A stretch of 39,623 bases of DNA from an uncultured Actinomycetes bacterium (GCA_903897475.1 CAIUBS010000091.1:1-39623); one strand, 5' to 3'; numbered from the stretch's first letter, positions 1 through 7,890 are shown. Notes: generated by a model not told the origin, from the letters alone. Made by a program: numbers and translations.

Positions 1-615
1 TAGATCTGCACCCATCGTTCTCATCATTTTAATTTCTGCTGGAGTTTCATAGGAAGGCCCGCGCCAATGAACATAAACACCTTCAGCAAGCGAAGAATCT
101 TCAGCTTTCACTAAATTCCGCAGCCTTTTACTATATAAATCAGTAAGATCCACAAAATCTGCACCAATTAGTGGAGAAGCAGCTGTCAGTGAAATATGAT
201 CTTTAATAATTATCGGTTGGCCAACTTTATATTCTGTATTTATTCCACCACAAGCATTTGTTAAAACTATGGTGCGGCAACCAGCTTTCACTGCAGTTCG
301 TACAGCATGAGCAACAGGTTCCATACCTAAACCTTCATAGAAATGAGTCCTACCTAAAAAAACCAGAGCATTGACATCATTGTCTAAATTGTAGGAACGG
401 ACTTTGCCACCATGACCTGAAACAGTTGGTTCAGGAAAACCTGGTAAATCTGTTACTGCAAATTCATGAGTTGGCATACCAAGTGCTTCAGCTGCTGAAA
501 TCCAGCCTGACCCCATTACAAGGGCGACATCATGCTTTTCTTTTTTAGTTAGTTTTTTAATTTTTTTAGCAGCTTTTTCAGCAGTCCCAATAGGATCTTT
601 ATAGAGTTTACTCAT
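1..615 (-). CDS. purine nucleoside phosphorylase, 3' part cut by window start
   Basis: Phosphorolysis of purine (deoxy)ribonucleosides to free base and (deoxy)ribose-1-phosphate, in cytosolic purine salvage. The 205 visible codons start at ATG 615 and read MSKLYKDPIGTAE; the C-terminus lies beyond base 1. The family-2 (trimeric, PNP/MTAP type) signatures are clear: VMGSGW near the N-terminus, SGHGGKVR, FLGRTHFYEG, the LTNACGGIN motif and RGPSYETPAEI near the cut. The high-specificity residues that separate inosine/guanosine PNP from MTAP lie in the missing part, so the substrate is not settled. It stands 19 bp downstream of maf on the same strand but has its own leaderless-type -10 (TAAGTT, 622-627) six bases before the ATG. 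In mycobacteria the orthologue (deoD/punA) also lies in the general maf/purK region. Confidence 0.93.
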   Translation of the reverse strand, partial: MSKLYKDPIGTAEKAAKKIKKLTKKEKHDVALVMGSGWISAAEALGMPTHEFAVTDLPGFPEPTVSGHGGKVRSYNLDNDVNALVFLGRTHFYEGLGMEPVAHAVRTAVKAGCRTIVLTNACGGINTEYKVGQPIIIKDHISLTAASPLIGADFVDLTDLYSKRLRNLVKAEDSSLAEGVYVHWRGPSYETPAEIKMMRTMGADL

Positions 616-621
616 AAGAGA

Positions 622-627
622 AACTTA
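622..627 (-). promoter_or_regulatory. leaderless-type -10 box of the PNP gene
   Basis: On the minus strand TAAGTT is followed by TCTCTT (6 nt) and then the ATG at 615. The spacing puts the expected transcription start on the A of the start codon. No Shine-Dalgarno sequence is visible. The box sits inside the 19-bp gap after the maf stop. Confidence 0.6.
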
Positions 628-634
628 TCGTAAA

Positions 635-1234
635 TCAATTATTTTTAATATCAAGCCAGCTATATCCAAGTGATATAACCATATTTCGAAGTAAAGGTAG
701 TGATAAGCCAATAATCCCGCTTGGATCACCTTCGATGCTACTAATAAATGGTGCGCTTAATCCATCTAAAGTAAAACCCCCTGCAACATTTAATGGTTCA
801 CCAGAATCTACATAATCAACAATTTCAGCATCAGTTATTTCTGCGAACTGAACTTTGGCCGTTGACAGTTTAAATATTTCCCTTCCCTGCTTTGTATCAA
901 TAATGCAATGACCGGTATGAAGGTATCCAAAGTTTCCACTAATTGCCTTACTGCGTTCAATAGCAGTTTCGCGGTTAAGCGGTTTTCCTAACGGCTTACC
1001 ATTAAATTCAAATGTAGAGTCACAACCTATTATTAATGAGTTTATGGGGGCTAAACCTCTAACAGCATTAGCCTTTAAGCCCGCTAATTTGATTACTAGC
1101 TCAGTGGCAGACAGAGAATCAAATTCAGGCGCCTCCTCATCTACTCCACTAACTAATACTGTGGGATTTACGCCAGCACTTTTTAGAAGCATTAATCTTG
1201 AAGGTGATGCAGAGGCAAGAATAATTTGAACCAT
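635..1234 (-). CDS. maf: Maf family nucleoside triphosphate pyrophosphatase
   Basis: Maf proteins hydrolyse non-canonical or canonical NTPs (dTTP/UTP/CTP or modified bases) to NMP plus pyrophosphate, a house-cleaning role; some are linked to septum formation. The 199-aa protein starts VQIILASASPSRLMLL after the initiator Met, the family's hallmark N-terminus (LASxSPRR type). It also has the GVDEEAPEF acidic motif, a GCDSTFEFNGKPLGKP motif and an EPLNVAGGFTLDG segment near the C-terminus. An upstream in-frame ATG at 1327 would add 31 unrelated residues that overlap the divergent PurK-like gene, so ATG 1234 is chosen; a -10 TACCCT (1240-1245) lies five bases upstream. The length fits the family. 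Confidence 0.93.
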   Translation of the reverse strand: MVQIILASASPSRLMLLKSAGVNPTVLVSGVDEEAPEFDSLSATELVIKLAGLKANAVRGLAPINSLIIGCDSTFEFNGKPLGKPLNRETAIERSKAISGNFGYLHTGHCIIDTKQGREIFKLSTAKVQFAEITDAEIVDYVDSGEPLNVAGGFTLDGLSAPFISSIEGDPSGIIGLSLPLLRNMVISLGYSWLDIKNN

Positions 1235-1255
1235 AATAAAGGGTAACCTTATTAC
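1235..1255. promoter_or_regulatory. 21-bp divergent promoter maf / purK-like with overlapping -10 boxes
   Basis: The two start codons are separated by only 21 bp. The plus strand has TAACCT at 1244-1249, then TATTAC, then ATG 1256. The minus strand has TACCCT at 1245-1240, then TTATT, then ATG 1234. The two -10 boxes share bases 1244-1245, so RNA polymerase could probably not occupy both at once. Both transcripts would be leaderless. Confidence 0.6.
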
Positions 1256-2077
1256 ATGACATTCCCAATTATCGGCATAATCGCAGATGAAATTGTTAGA
1301 ACTAGTTTTACTCAAAATGCAGATCAATTGGGTATTGGTATTAATTTCATTCCAAAAGAGACCACTACCGAGAAGATTATAGAGTTAGGCAAAAATTGTG
1401 ATTTCTTATGCGTTGACCCAACATGTGTACCGACATCATCATTAAGATCTATCGAAAAATCTGGTACCTTAATTTATCCACTGATATCTACAATTGAATC
1501 TTTAGAAAAGATTGAAAAGCATGAAACTAGTGAACAGACTCTTTCAATTCTTGTGACAAGATCTCCACATGCTCAAATTTCAACTTGGCCAATAACACTA
1601 ATTACAGATAATTTATCAATTACTCCAGCGCCCGCAATCAGTGAAGAACAAGCCTCCGAGATTCAACTAGCAGCTATAAAATTAGTAAGTGAAATTCGAT
1701 TGATAGGTGGAGTTGAATTAATTGTAGATGCCAATGACTTTAGAAAATTGATTTCGATCAACTGGACTAATCCAAGTTCGGGTTATGCCTTTGATCTTGG
1801 CTCAACTACAAACTATTTTGAGCAATATTTACGATCTGTTTTAGATCTTCCATTAGGAGATACACATAACTTAAATTCATTTATTGTTTCTGGTAATTTA
1901 AACACAGACCCAAAAAGCGACGACTATCGCCCTTATTTACACTTAATGGCTCGAAACCCAAAGTTAAAATTTAATCAATCTATAAAAAAAGTTGGAATTA
2001 TTGGAAATAACTTAGATTACTTACTTACTGAAATAATTCATGCACAACAATATTACAGTGGTGAAATAGAGGAGTAA
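1256..2077 (+). CDS. degenerate PurK-like protein lacking the ATP-grasp core
   Basis: This 273-aa protein aligns by eye with actinobacterial N5-carboxyaminoimidazole ribonucleotide synthase (PurK, about 380 aa) at both ends. Matching blocks are the MTFPIIGII start, CDFLCVDPTCVPTSSLRS, LVTRSPHAQISTWPIT, ITPAPAISEEQA, GGVELIVD, QYLRSVLDLPLGDT, YLHLMARNPKLK and a KVGIIG C-terminus. Two segments are missing: about 20 residues in the N-domain, and about 75 residues covering the glycine-rich ATP-binding loop and neighbouring lysines of the ATP-grasp domain. The usual NE and RPHNSGH catalytic and Mg2+ motif is replaced by a stretch reading INWTNPSSGY. It should therefore not bind ATP or make N5-CAIR in the normal way. 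The frame is intact with no stops and has its own leaderless-type promoter, so it is probably expressed rather than a fresh pseudogene. No purE is adjacent. Homology is sure; the role is unknown. Confidence 0.8.
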   Translation: MTFPIIGIIADEIVRTSFTQNADQLGIGINFIPKETTTEKIIELGKNCDFLCVDPTCVPTSSLRSIEKSGTLIYPLISTIESLEKIEKHETSEQTLSILVTRSPHAQISTWPITLITDNLSITPAPAISEEQASEIQLAAIKLVSEIRLIGGVELIVDANDFRKLISINWTNPSSGYAFDLGSTTNYFEQYLRSVLDLPLGDTHNLNSFIVSGNLNTDPKSDDYRPYLHLMARNPKLKFNQSIKKVGIIGNNLDYLLTEIIHAQQYYSGEIEE

Positions 2078-2467
2078 TTACTTCTTACCATATTCAATCG
2101 CTGGACATTTATTCATCGCAGTCAATAAACCAGCTTTTTTCGCACGCAAAATTGCAGCTTCATCAATCACATCTAGTTGAAGCCAAACGCCCTTAGCGCC
2201 CATAGATATGGCTTCATCAACAACGGGTCCGGCTAATTGAGAATTCACAAAGATATCAACCACATCTATTGGAACTTGAATCTCTGAAAGTTTTGAATAG
2301 CCCTTTTGGCCATGGACTATCTCTGCTTTTGGGTGCACAGGAATAACTGTGTGACCCTTTTCAATTAAGACCTTTGCAACCTTATAGGCGGCTCTTTCGG
2401 AATTGTTACTTAATCCAACAATGGCCCAGGTTTTCAATTCCAATAATCCTGCTATGTCTTTATCCAA
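2078..2467 (-). CDS. CoA-binding (YccU-type Rossmann) protein
   Basis: A 129-aa single-domain protein of the CoA_binding family (YccU-like), usually annotated only as CoA-binding. It shows KTWAIVGLSNN (Rossmann glycine region), a YKVAKVLIEKGHTVIPVHP strand-helix-strand, a KGVWLQLDVIDEAA segment and the MNKCPAIEY C-terminal motif typical of this family. Start choice: the TTG at 2465-2467 has a strong Shine-Dalgarno (AGGAG, minus strand 2477-2473) five bases upstream. The more distal GTG at 2488 has none. With the TTG, the gene overlaps the ugd stop by 8 bp, so it is translationally coupled to ugd. The stop abuts the convergent PurK-like gene with no gap. The biochemical function of the family is not established. 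Confidence 0.85.
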   Translation of the reverse strand: MDKDIAGLLELKTWAIVGLSNNSERAAYKVAKVLIEKGHTVIPVHPKAEIVHGQKGYSKLSEIQVPIDVVDIFVNSQLAGPVVDEAISMGAKGVWLQLDVIDEAAILRAKKAGLLTAMNKCPAIEYGKK

Positions 2468-3776
2468 CTTGACTCCTACCAAGAGCACGAAACTTCCAGC
2501 CAGCTTTAAGCCATAATTCGCGATCTAGTGCATTTCTTCCATCAATCATGATTGCATCTTTAACTAATGCCTTTACTTTACTTGGATCAATTTCTCTGTA
2601 AATTTTCCATTCGGTTAAGTGCAGAACAATATTAGAATTTTTCAGAGTTTCATTTATATCTTCAGCAAAACTTAGAGCAGGAAATCTTTTTTGCGCATTT
2701 GTAATAGCTTTTGGATCATGGACAGTAACCATCGCTCCAGCAGCCTGAATTTGAGCTGCAATATCCAGTGCTGGTGAATCGCGGACATCATCGCTATCTG
2801 GTTTAAAAGCAGCTCCTAGAATTGCTACCTTTTTACCCATAAGTTCATTTGATAAGTCACTCCGCACTAACTCAATAATTCTTTGTCTAGCACGTAGATT
2901 TATAGAGTCAATCTCCTCTAGAAATTTAACAGCCTGCTGAGCACCTAACTCCTCAGCACGTGCCATGAACGCACGAATATCTTTAGGTAAACATCCGCCA
3001 CCGAATCCAATACCTGCTTGCAAAAATCTACTTCCAATTCGCGGGTCATAACCAATAGCCTTAGCTAGAACTGTTACATCTCCGCCTGCAGCCTCACAAA
3101 CTTCAGCCATTGCGTTAATAAATGAAATTTTTGTTGCAAGGAAGGAATTTGCAGCGACTTTAACTAATTCAGAAGTTGGGAGATCTGCTCTGACCCAAGG
3201 TGTGCCTTCCTTTAAATTTGTGGCATAAACTTCTTTAAGTATTAGTTCAGCTTGATCATTGACAACACCTACAACTAATCTATTTGGTTTAAGGGTATCT
3301 TCTACAGCAAAACCTTCGCGTAAAAATTCAGGATTCCAAGCTAAATCTGCTTTAGGATTTAATTCCAGTAATCTGTTTCTTAATCTTGCAGCAGTTCCTA
3401 CTGGAACCGTTGATTTACCAACTACGAGGCCACCAGATTTAACTACTTTTGCAATAGATTCAAGTGCTGAATTTACAAAAGTTAAGTCTGCTGCGATACC
3501 TCCTTTTACTTGCGGTGTTCCTACACAAATAAAATGCACATCACTATCTGAAAGATCGTTTATATTATTGGTAAATGTTAACCTTCCAGATTTTATTTGT
3601 TTGGCAAGTAACTCCTCTAGATCTGGCTCGTAGAATGGAACCTTTCCTTTACTGAGTAAATCTATTTTGCTTTGCTCTGTATCAAAGCCAATAACCTCAA
3701 ATCCCATACTTGCCATACAAGCAGCATGAGTAGCTCCTAGGTAGCCAGTACCAATAACAGAGAGTTTTAGCGTCAT
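2460..3776 (-). CDS. ugd: UDP-glucose 6-dehydrogenase
   Basis: Oxidises UDP-glucose to UDP-glucuronate with 2 NAD+, feeding envelope or exopolysaccharide synthesis. The 438-aa protein has the N-terminal NAD site GTGYLGATHA, then GKSTVPVGTA, NPEFLREGFA, a catalytic-cysteine loop GFGGGCLPKD, KVAILGAAFKPDSDDVRDS and a C-terminal UDP-binding domain ending near the stop. Length and motif order are normal for the family (GDP-mannose dehydrogenase is the main alternative, less likely given the sequence). A -10 TAGGCT (3783-3788) lies six bases before the ATG. It forms an operon with the downstream CoA-binding gene. The nearby LCP and ExoA-like genes support a role in cell-surface glycan supply. Confidence 0.92.
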   Translation of the reverse strand: MTLKLSVIGTGYLGATHAACMASMGFEVIGFDTEQSKIDLLSKGKVPFYEPDLEELLAKQIKSGRLTFTNNINDLSDSDVHFICVGTPQVKGGIAADLTFVNSALESIAKVVKSGGLVVGKSTVPVGTAARLRNRLLELNPKADLAWNPEFLREGFAVEDTLKPNRLVVGVVNDQAELILKEVYATNLKEGTPWVRADLPTSELVKVAANSFLATKISFINAMAEVCEAAGGDVTVLAKAIGYDPRIGSRFLQAGIGFGGGCLPKDIRAFMARAEELGAQQAVKFLEEIDSINLRARQRIIELVRSDLSNELMGKKVAILGAAFKPDSDDVRDSPALDIAAQIQAAGAMVTVHDPKAITNAQKRFPALSFAEDINETLKNSNIVLHLTEWKIYREIDPSKVKALVKDAIMIDGRNALDRELWLKAGWKFRALGRSQVG

Positions 3777-3782
3777 GTATAA

Positions 3783-3788
3783 AGCCTA
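3783..3788 (-). promoter_or_regulatory. leaderless-type -10 box of ugd
   Basis: Minus-strand TAGGCT, then TTATAC (6 nt), then ATG 3776. It lies in the 17-bp gap after the LCP gene stop. No Shine-Dalgarno is present. Confidence 0.6.
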
Positions 3789-3793
3789 TCTAA

Positions 3794-4894
3794 TTACCTA
3801 CAGATATTATCTTCTGCAGTACGGGTTTTAAATTTATCAATTATTTTAGGCTTTTCTGCTTTTGTTGCAGATGGCGAAGGTGATGGGGTTACTTCATCAA
3901 CAACTGCACGATCCTCACGTAATCTGTCCCAAAGTTGTGGAGCTAACACTGGATCCCAAAGTACAGATGCTGTAACTCCATTTGCATAATAATTTAAATC
4001 AGAAAGTGGTACGGTCAAAGTCCTTACATTGGATGCCGAGAGAGATTTTAGCTGTTTAGCAAGAACTATTAACTCAGAGCTATTTAATCCAGAATCAGTT
4101 GTAACTGCTGATAAAGCTGAGTTTATAAAACTTGTCATCGTCACAGGGTTTAGAAGCACACCAAGGCTTGTGGCTTTTTTTACGACCGAGGACATAAAGG
4201 CTTGCTGTCGCTGCATTCTTCCTATGTCACCAAGGCCATCAAACTCTCTAGTCCTAACATATTTAAGAGCCTCAATTCCATTCAAAGTGTGAACACCGGC
4301 TGGTAAGACTAAGTGACTTTTTGGATCATCAATATCTCGTTTTGTACATACTTCAATTCCACCTAGCGAATCAACCATGCGTGCAAATCCAACAAAATTA
4401 ATTTCTACATAGTGATCTATCTTCAAATTAGTCATTTGTTCAAGAGTTTGAATTAGTAGAGGAGCACCACCCCAATTAAATGAAGAATTAATTTTTGAAT
4501 GAGCCGCAGGTATATCTTTTCCGGCACTATTTTTGTGAGCTGGTATTAGCGCATACGAGTCTCGAGGAATTGAAATAATCACAGCTTTATCTCGCGACTT
4601 TGAAACATGAACTAACAACATGGTATCTGAACGTTTTCCAGCCGCAGTTTTTACAGAACCAACTCGCAACTCTTTTTGCTCAGCTCTAGTTAAACCCTCT
4701 CGTGTGTCAGATCCAACAATTAAATAGTTAATCGCCGAAGACTTCTTTTCTGGTCGTTTATCTATTCCAGCGAATGCATCAATCTTCTCAATAGAGGCAG
4801 TTACCGTTGTAAAAGCAAGTGCACTAACGGCAGATATGGTAAGTATGCCTATAGAAATACCAGTAAAGATCCTGACACTTCGAGCAGATTTCAT
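3794..4894 (-). CDS. LytR-CpsA-Psr (LCP) family cell-wall glycopolymer transferase
   Basis: LCP enzymes transfer lipid-linked glycopolymers (such as arabinogalactan or teichoic-type polymers) to peptidoglycan outside the membrane. The 366-aa protein has an N-terminal membrane anchor (about residues 10-30, ISIGILTISAVSALAF). The LCP domain follows: NYLIVGSDTREG, KRSDTMLLVHVS, a SIPRDSYALIP motif, KINSSFNWGGAPLLIQTLE, YVEINFVGFARMVDSLGGI, then ALKYVRTREFDGLGDIGRMQRQQ with the conserved arginines. A proline/serine-rich, low-complexity tail (about residues 335-345) precedes a short C-terminus ending NICR. A TAGGAT -10 box (4901-4906) lies six bases upstream of the ATG. The divergent neighbour is an ExoA-like glycosyltransferase. 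M. tuberculosis Rv3267 is the likely positional counterpart. Confidence 0.92.
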   Translation of the reverse strand: MKSARSVRIFTGISIGILTISAVSALAFTTVTASIEKIDAFAGIDKRPEKKSSAINYLIVGSDTREGLTRAEQKELRVGSVKTAAGKRSDTMLLVHVSKSRDKAVIISIPRDSYALIPAHKNSAGKDIPAAHSKINSSFNWGGAPLLIQTLEQMTNLKIDHYVEINFVGFARMVDSLGGIEVCTKRDIDDPKSHLVLPAGVHTLNGIEALKYVRTREFDGLGDIGRMQRQQAFMSSVVKKATSLGVLLNPVTMTSFINSALSAVTTDSGLNSSELIVLAKQLKSLSASNVRTLTVPLSDLNYYANGVTASVLWDPVLAPQLWDRLREDRAVVDEVTPSPSPSATKAEKPKIIDKFKTRTAEDNICR

Positions 4895-4900
4895 CTTCTT

Positions 4901-4906
4901 ATCCTA
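4901..4906 (-). promoter_or_regulatory. leaderless-type -10 box of the LCP gene
   Basis: Minus-strand TAGGAT, then AAGAAG (6 nt), then ATG 4894. It lies in the divergent region shared with the ExoA-like gene. A plus-strand TATAAA at 4930-4935 could serve the latter but is less certain. Confidence 0.55.
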
Positions 4907-4957
4907 GATTATGGGCAGGGAATAATTGCTATAAAAATAGTGAATGGGGGAATTATG

Positions 4958-5929
4958 ATGGATTCATCACAGCCATCAGTCTCAGTAATCCTGCCAATCC
5001 TTAATGAAGAGCAAAATTTAAGCGATTGTATTTCTGCAATTCTTAATCAAGAATATTCTGGCGAACTAGAGATAATTTTGGCACTTGGCCCCTCAAAGGA
5101 TAAAACTTCTGAAATAGCAGAAAATCTTGCTAAAAAAGATAATCGAATAAAATTAGTAAAGAATCCTACCGGTCAAACTGCAGTCGGATTGAATTTAGCA
5201 ATTGAAAAATCCCGTTTTGGAATTATTTGTAGAATTGATGGACACTCTGAAATACAGCCAACATACATAAAAACTGCAGTTGAAATAATGCAGCAGCAAA
5301 AAGCCGTAAATGTTGGTGGCTTAATGTATGCCGATAGTCCAAGAGGTTTGCAGAGAGTAATTGCACTAGCAATGCGATCTAAATTAGGAGTTGGCCCGTC
5401 AAAGTTTCATACGGGAGGATTAGCTGGAGAATCAGACACAGTTTACTTAGGAACATTTAGTAAAGCTGAACTAATTGCTGCAGGTGGTTTTGATGAGCGT
5501 TATATTCGAGCACAGGATTGGGAACTAAATTATAGATTACGTAAAAATGGTGGCTTAGTTTGGTTTGACCCTAGATTAGTAGTTACATACCGACCTAGAA
5601 AATCAATTATCAAATTAGCTAAACAGTATTTTCAATACGGCAGATGGCGCAGAGCTGTTTCAAGGCAGCATAGAGATACTGTAAATTTCAGATACCTTGC
5701 TCCACCATTTACAGTTTTAGCAAGTTTTTTATCAATAGTGCTTTCAATCCTTAACCCCTTATTTATCTTTCCATTTATATTTTATTTAAGTTTAATTATT
5801 TTTGGCAGTTTAATTGTAGGAAAAAGATTGTATGAAAAACTCTTATTACCTACTGTCTTTTTTGTTATGCATTTTTCTTGGGGATTTGGTTTTTTAACAT
5901 CACCTAAAAAATTGTTAAAAATTAATTAG
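4958..5929 (+). CDS. ExoA-like family 2 glycosyltransferase
   Basis: A GT-A fold inverting glycosyltransferase, resembling succinoglycan ExoA-type enzymes, expected to extend a lipid-linked saccharide at the inner face of the membrane. The 323-aa protein begins MDSSQPSVSVILPILNEEQN. It has the ALGPSKDKTSEIA nucleotide-sugar region, RIDGHSEIQPTYI (DxD-equivalent DGH), NVGGLMYADSPRG, GGFDERYIRAQDWELNYRLR (acceptor/base region) and an RxxRW-like QYGRWRRAVSRQ. Two C-terminal hydrophobic segments (about residues 245-285 and 295-315) suggest membrane association. Start: a GGGGGA purine run at 4946-4951 precedes two adjacent ATGs (4955, 4958). The second has the better spacing; GTG 4940 is disfavoured because the purine run would lie inside the gene. 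The 3' end overlaps dapD by 8 bp, tail to tail. Donor sugar unknown. Confidence 0.85.
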   Translation: MDSSQPSVSVILPILNEEQNLSDCISAILNQEYSGELEIILALGPSKDKTSEIAENLAKKDNRIKLVKNPTGQTAVGLNLAIEKSRFGIICRIDGHSEIQPTYIKTAVEIMQQQKAVNVGGLMYADSPRGLQRVIALAMRSKLGVGPSKFHTGGLAGESDTVYLGTFSKAELIAAGGFDERYIRAQDWELNYRLRKNGGLVWFDPRLVVTYRPRKSIIKLAKQYFQYGRWRRAVSRQHRDTVNFRYLAPPFTVLASFLSIVLSILNPLFIFPFIFYLSLIIFGSLIVGKRLYEKLLLPTVFFVMHFSWGFGFLTSPKKLLKIN

Positions 5930-6854
5930 TATGCAGAATAGAATTTAAGCCACCCCAGCTACCTGTTTTTGGCAGAGCCTCCAAAACACCAGTCTGTGAA
6001 TTTCTTCTAAAAAGTAAGTTATTGGCTTTATTTAGCTCTTTGGCTTTTACTATTTTCCCATCAGGTAAAGCTATTTTTGAACCGGCTGTTATATAAACTC
6101 CTGCTTCAACAATACAATCATCGCCGAGACTTATTCCTATTCCTGAGTTGGCGCCAAGCAAAGTTCTTTGACCTATTGAAATAATCTCCTTACCGCCACC
6201 ACTTAATGTGCCCATAATTGAAGCACCACCACCAATATCACTTCCATCACCGACAACTACACCTGCGCTAATTCTTCCTTCAACCATGGACTTACCGAGG
6301 GTTCCAGCATTGAAATTTACAAATCCTTCGTGCATTACAGTTGTACCAGAGGATAGATATGCACCTAGTCGTACTCGATCACCATCGGCAATTCTTACTC
6401 CGTCTGGAATAACATAATCAATCATTCTTGGGAATTTATCTACAGAGTAAACCACTAAATTGCCTAGTTTATTTTGTAACTGTAAGCGAACTTGAGAAAA
6501 ATTTTCAACATCACAAGGCCCTGCAGATGTCCAAACTACATTGAGTAGAAGGCCGAATATACCCTCTAGGTTTATTTCGTTGGGTCTAACTAAGCGATGT
6601 GAAAGTAAATGTAATCTTAGGTAGATATCTATTGCATCCTTAGGTTTATCCTGGAGATTAATACTTACTTCTACTGAAATCTTCTTAACTTTGCGAATGT
6701 CATCATCACCAAGTTGTGCTGTTATCTCTTTGCTAATTTGGTTTTTAGGTGCACTTCCAATTCCGAGAGAGTAATAAGAGCAATCTAGAGTTTGACCAGA
6801 GCTGTTCTGTGTTGCAACTCCAAAGCCATAAGCGGAGATTTGATCGTTACCCAT
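5922..6854 (-). CDS. dapD: tetrahydrodipicolinate N-succinyltransferase (actinobacterial type)
   Basis: Transfers succinyl from succinyl-CoA to tetrahydrodipicolinate, in the succinylase branch to meso-DAP and lysine. The 310-aa protein matches the mycobacterial-type DapD: start MGNDQISAYGFGVAT, then a left-handed beta-helix of hexapeptide repeats from about residue 150 (RVRLGAYLSSGTTVMHEG, FNAGTLGKSM, VVVGDGSDIGGGASIMG), with the likely catalytic Glu in MVEGRIS (Glu192). The late LLFRRNSQTGVLEA segment is also typical. The partner aminotransferase dapC is 14 kb away in the same window. A -10 TACCTT (6861-6866) lies six bases before the ATG. It is transcribed divergently from the LOG gene; dapD next to LOG also occurs in mycobacteria. 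Confidence 0.95.
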   Translation of the reverse strand: MGNDQISAYGFGVATQNSSGQTLDCSYYSLGIGSAPKNQISKEITAQLGDDDIRKVKKISVEVSINLQDKPKDAIDIYLRLHLLSHRLVRPNEINLEGIFGLLLNVVWTSAGPCDVENFSQVRLQLQNKLGNLVVYSVDKFPRMIDYVIPDGVRIADGDRVRLGAYLSSGTTVMHEGFVNFNAGTLGKSMVEGRISAGVVVGDGSDIGGGASIMGTLSGGGKEIISIGQRTLLGANSGIGISLGDDCIVEAGVYITAGSKIALPDGKIVKAKELNKANNLLFRRNSQTGVLEALPKTGSWGGLNSILHTN

Positions 6855-6898
6855 TACCCAAAGGTATCAAAATGTCACTAAGGTAATAGACTAATTTC
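6855..6898. promoter_or_regulatory. 44-bp divergent leaderless promoter region dapD / LOG
   Basis: For dapD (minus strand) TACCTT at 6866-6861 is followed by TGGGTA and ATG 6854. For the LOG gene (plus strand) TAGACT at 6887-6892 is followed by AATTTC and ATG 6899. Both have exactly six bases between box and start codon and no Shine-Dalgarno. The two boxes are 20 bp apart. Confidence 0.62.
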
Positions 6899-7432
6899 AT
6901 GCGCGTATCTGTTTTCTGCTCATCTGCACCAAATATCCCTACAACTTCACTTAATTTAGCTTTTGATATCGGTAAAGCAATTGGTGAGCAAGGCTGGGAA
7001 CTAGTTTGGGGTGGTGGTAAGGCATCAATGATGGGTGAGGTTGCAAAAGGTGCAAGATCTGTCGGAGCTAAAACTATTGGAGTAATTCCTGAACCTTTAA
7101 TTAATCTAGAATTTGAAGATAAAGATGCTACTCATATGCATGTGGTCAAAAATATGCGAGATCGTAAAGCAAAGATTGAAGATTTATCAGATGCTTTTAT
7201 TGCCTTGCCTGGAGGAATTGGAACACTTGAAGAGTTTTTTGAAATTTGGGTAGGAAGTTATTTGAATTTTCACAAAAAACCAATTGCAATTTGTGATCCT
7301 CACGGAGTTTATGATCCACTACGTGATGCCTTAGATCACCTAGCTCAACATAATTTTATGAAAACTGGGCAGGCAGAATTAGTAACTTGGTGTAAAGATA
7401 TTGATTCTACGTTAGCGGCTATAAGAAAATGA
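6899..7432 (+). CDS. LOG family protein (Rossmann fold, TIGR00730 type)
   Basis: LOG proteins cleave cytokinin-type or other nucleoside 5'-monophosphates to base plus ribose-5-phosphate; in bacteria many are generic AMP/NMP phosphoribohydrolases. The 177-aa protein has the VFCSSAP start, LVWGGGKASMMGEVAKG (phosphate-binding glycines), the MRDRK motif (residues 86-90) and the diagnostic PGGIGTLEE (104-112), followed by EIWVGSYLNFHKKPI. Its length matches short LOG proteins such as Rv1205. The start ATG has a leaderless-type promoter (TAGACT plus 6 nt). The stop overlaps the next start (ATGA at 7429), so the SRPBCC gene is co-translated. Confidence 0.92.
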   Translation: MRVSVFCSSAPNIPTTSLNLAFDIGKAIGEQGWELVWGGGKASMMGEVAKGARSVGAKTIGVIPEPLINLEFEDKDATHMHVVKNMRDRKAKIEDLSDAFIALPGGIGTLEEFFEIWVGSYLNFHKKPIAICDPHGVYDPLRDALDHLAQHNFMKTGQAELVTWCKDIDSTLAAIRK

Positions 7433-7890
7433 ATAAACTTTCACACCTTGAGTTAAATATAAAGATTGATAGACCTGTTAAGACAGTATGGGATTGTCTT
7501 GTGGATTGGAAAAGTCAAGGCGATTGGATGTTACAAACTAAAGTTTGGTCAGAATTAGATCAAGATCGAACTATAAAAAATGGTAAAGGGGTATTGATTT
7601 TTGCATTTACTGGATTATTCCCAAATTTGTATCCAAAGATTCGTCTTGGAATTTTGGACACCATGGAGATAACTAAATTTAAACCACCAGTACTTTGTGA
7701 AGTAGTCCATATTGGTCGGATAATTCGTGGAACTGGAAAATTTGAACTCAAGAAAAGTAAGAACGGAACTATATTTAATTGGCAAGAAGATCTAGTTGCT
7801 CACCCTGTATTTTTGCTGATAATGAAACCACTGTTATTAATCGGTGTATGGCTATCGTTACGTAGATTTGCTAGGCAACTAACACGTTAA
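7429..7890 (+). CDS. SRPBCC (START/PYR-like) family protein
   Basis: A 153-aa protein of the SRPBCC helix-grip fold, predicted to hold a hydrophobic ligand in a deep pocket. The N-terminus HLELNIKIDRPVKTVWDCLVDW is the typical polyketide-cyclase/dehydrase strand-helix with the VWDxLxDW signature. A GKGVLIFAFTGLFPNLYPKIR segment and the GTGKFELKKSKNGTIFNWQEDL beta-strands follow. The C-terminal helix is hydrophobic (FLLIMKPLLLIGVWLSLRR). No ligand or catalytic residue can be named. It overlaps the LOG stop by 4 bp, so both are made from one mRNA. A regulatory or lipid-binding role is possible but unsupported. Confidence 0.8.
   Translation: MNKLSHLELNIKIDRPVKTVWDCLVDWKSQGDWMLQTKVWSELDQDRTIKNGKGVLIFAFTGLFPNLYPKIRLGILDTMEITKFKPPVLCEVVHIGRIIRGTGKFELKKSKNGTIFNWQEDLVAHPVFLLIMKPLLLIGVWLSLRRFARQLTR

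Noticed and set aside
1256..2077. Frameshift or sequencing error as an explanation of the shortened PurK
   Set aside because: The missing segments leave a single open frame with matching flanks on both sides, and no leftover PurK sequence is seen in other frames nearby.
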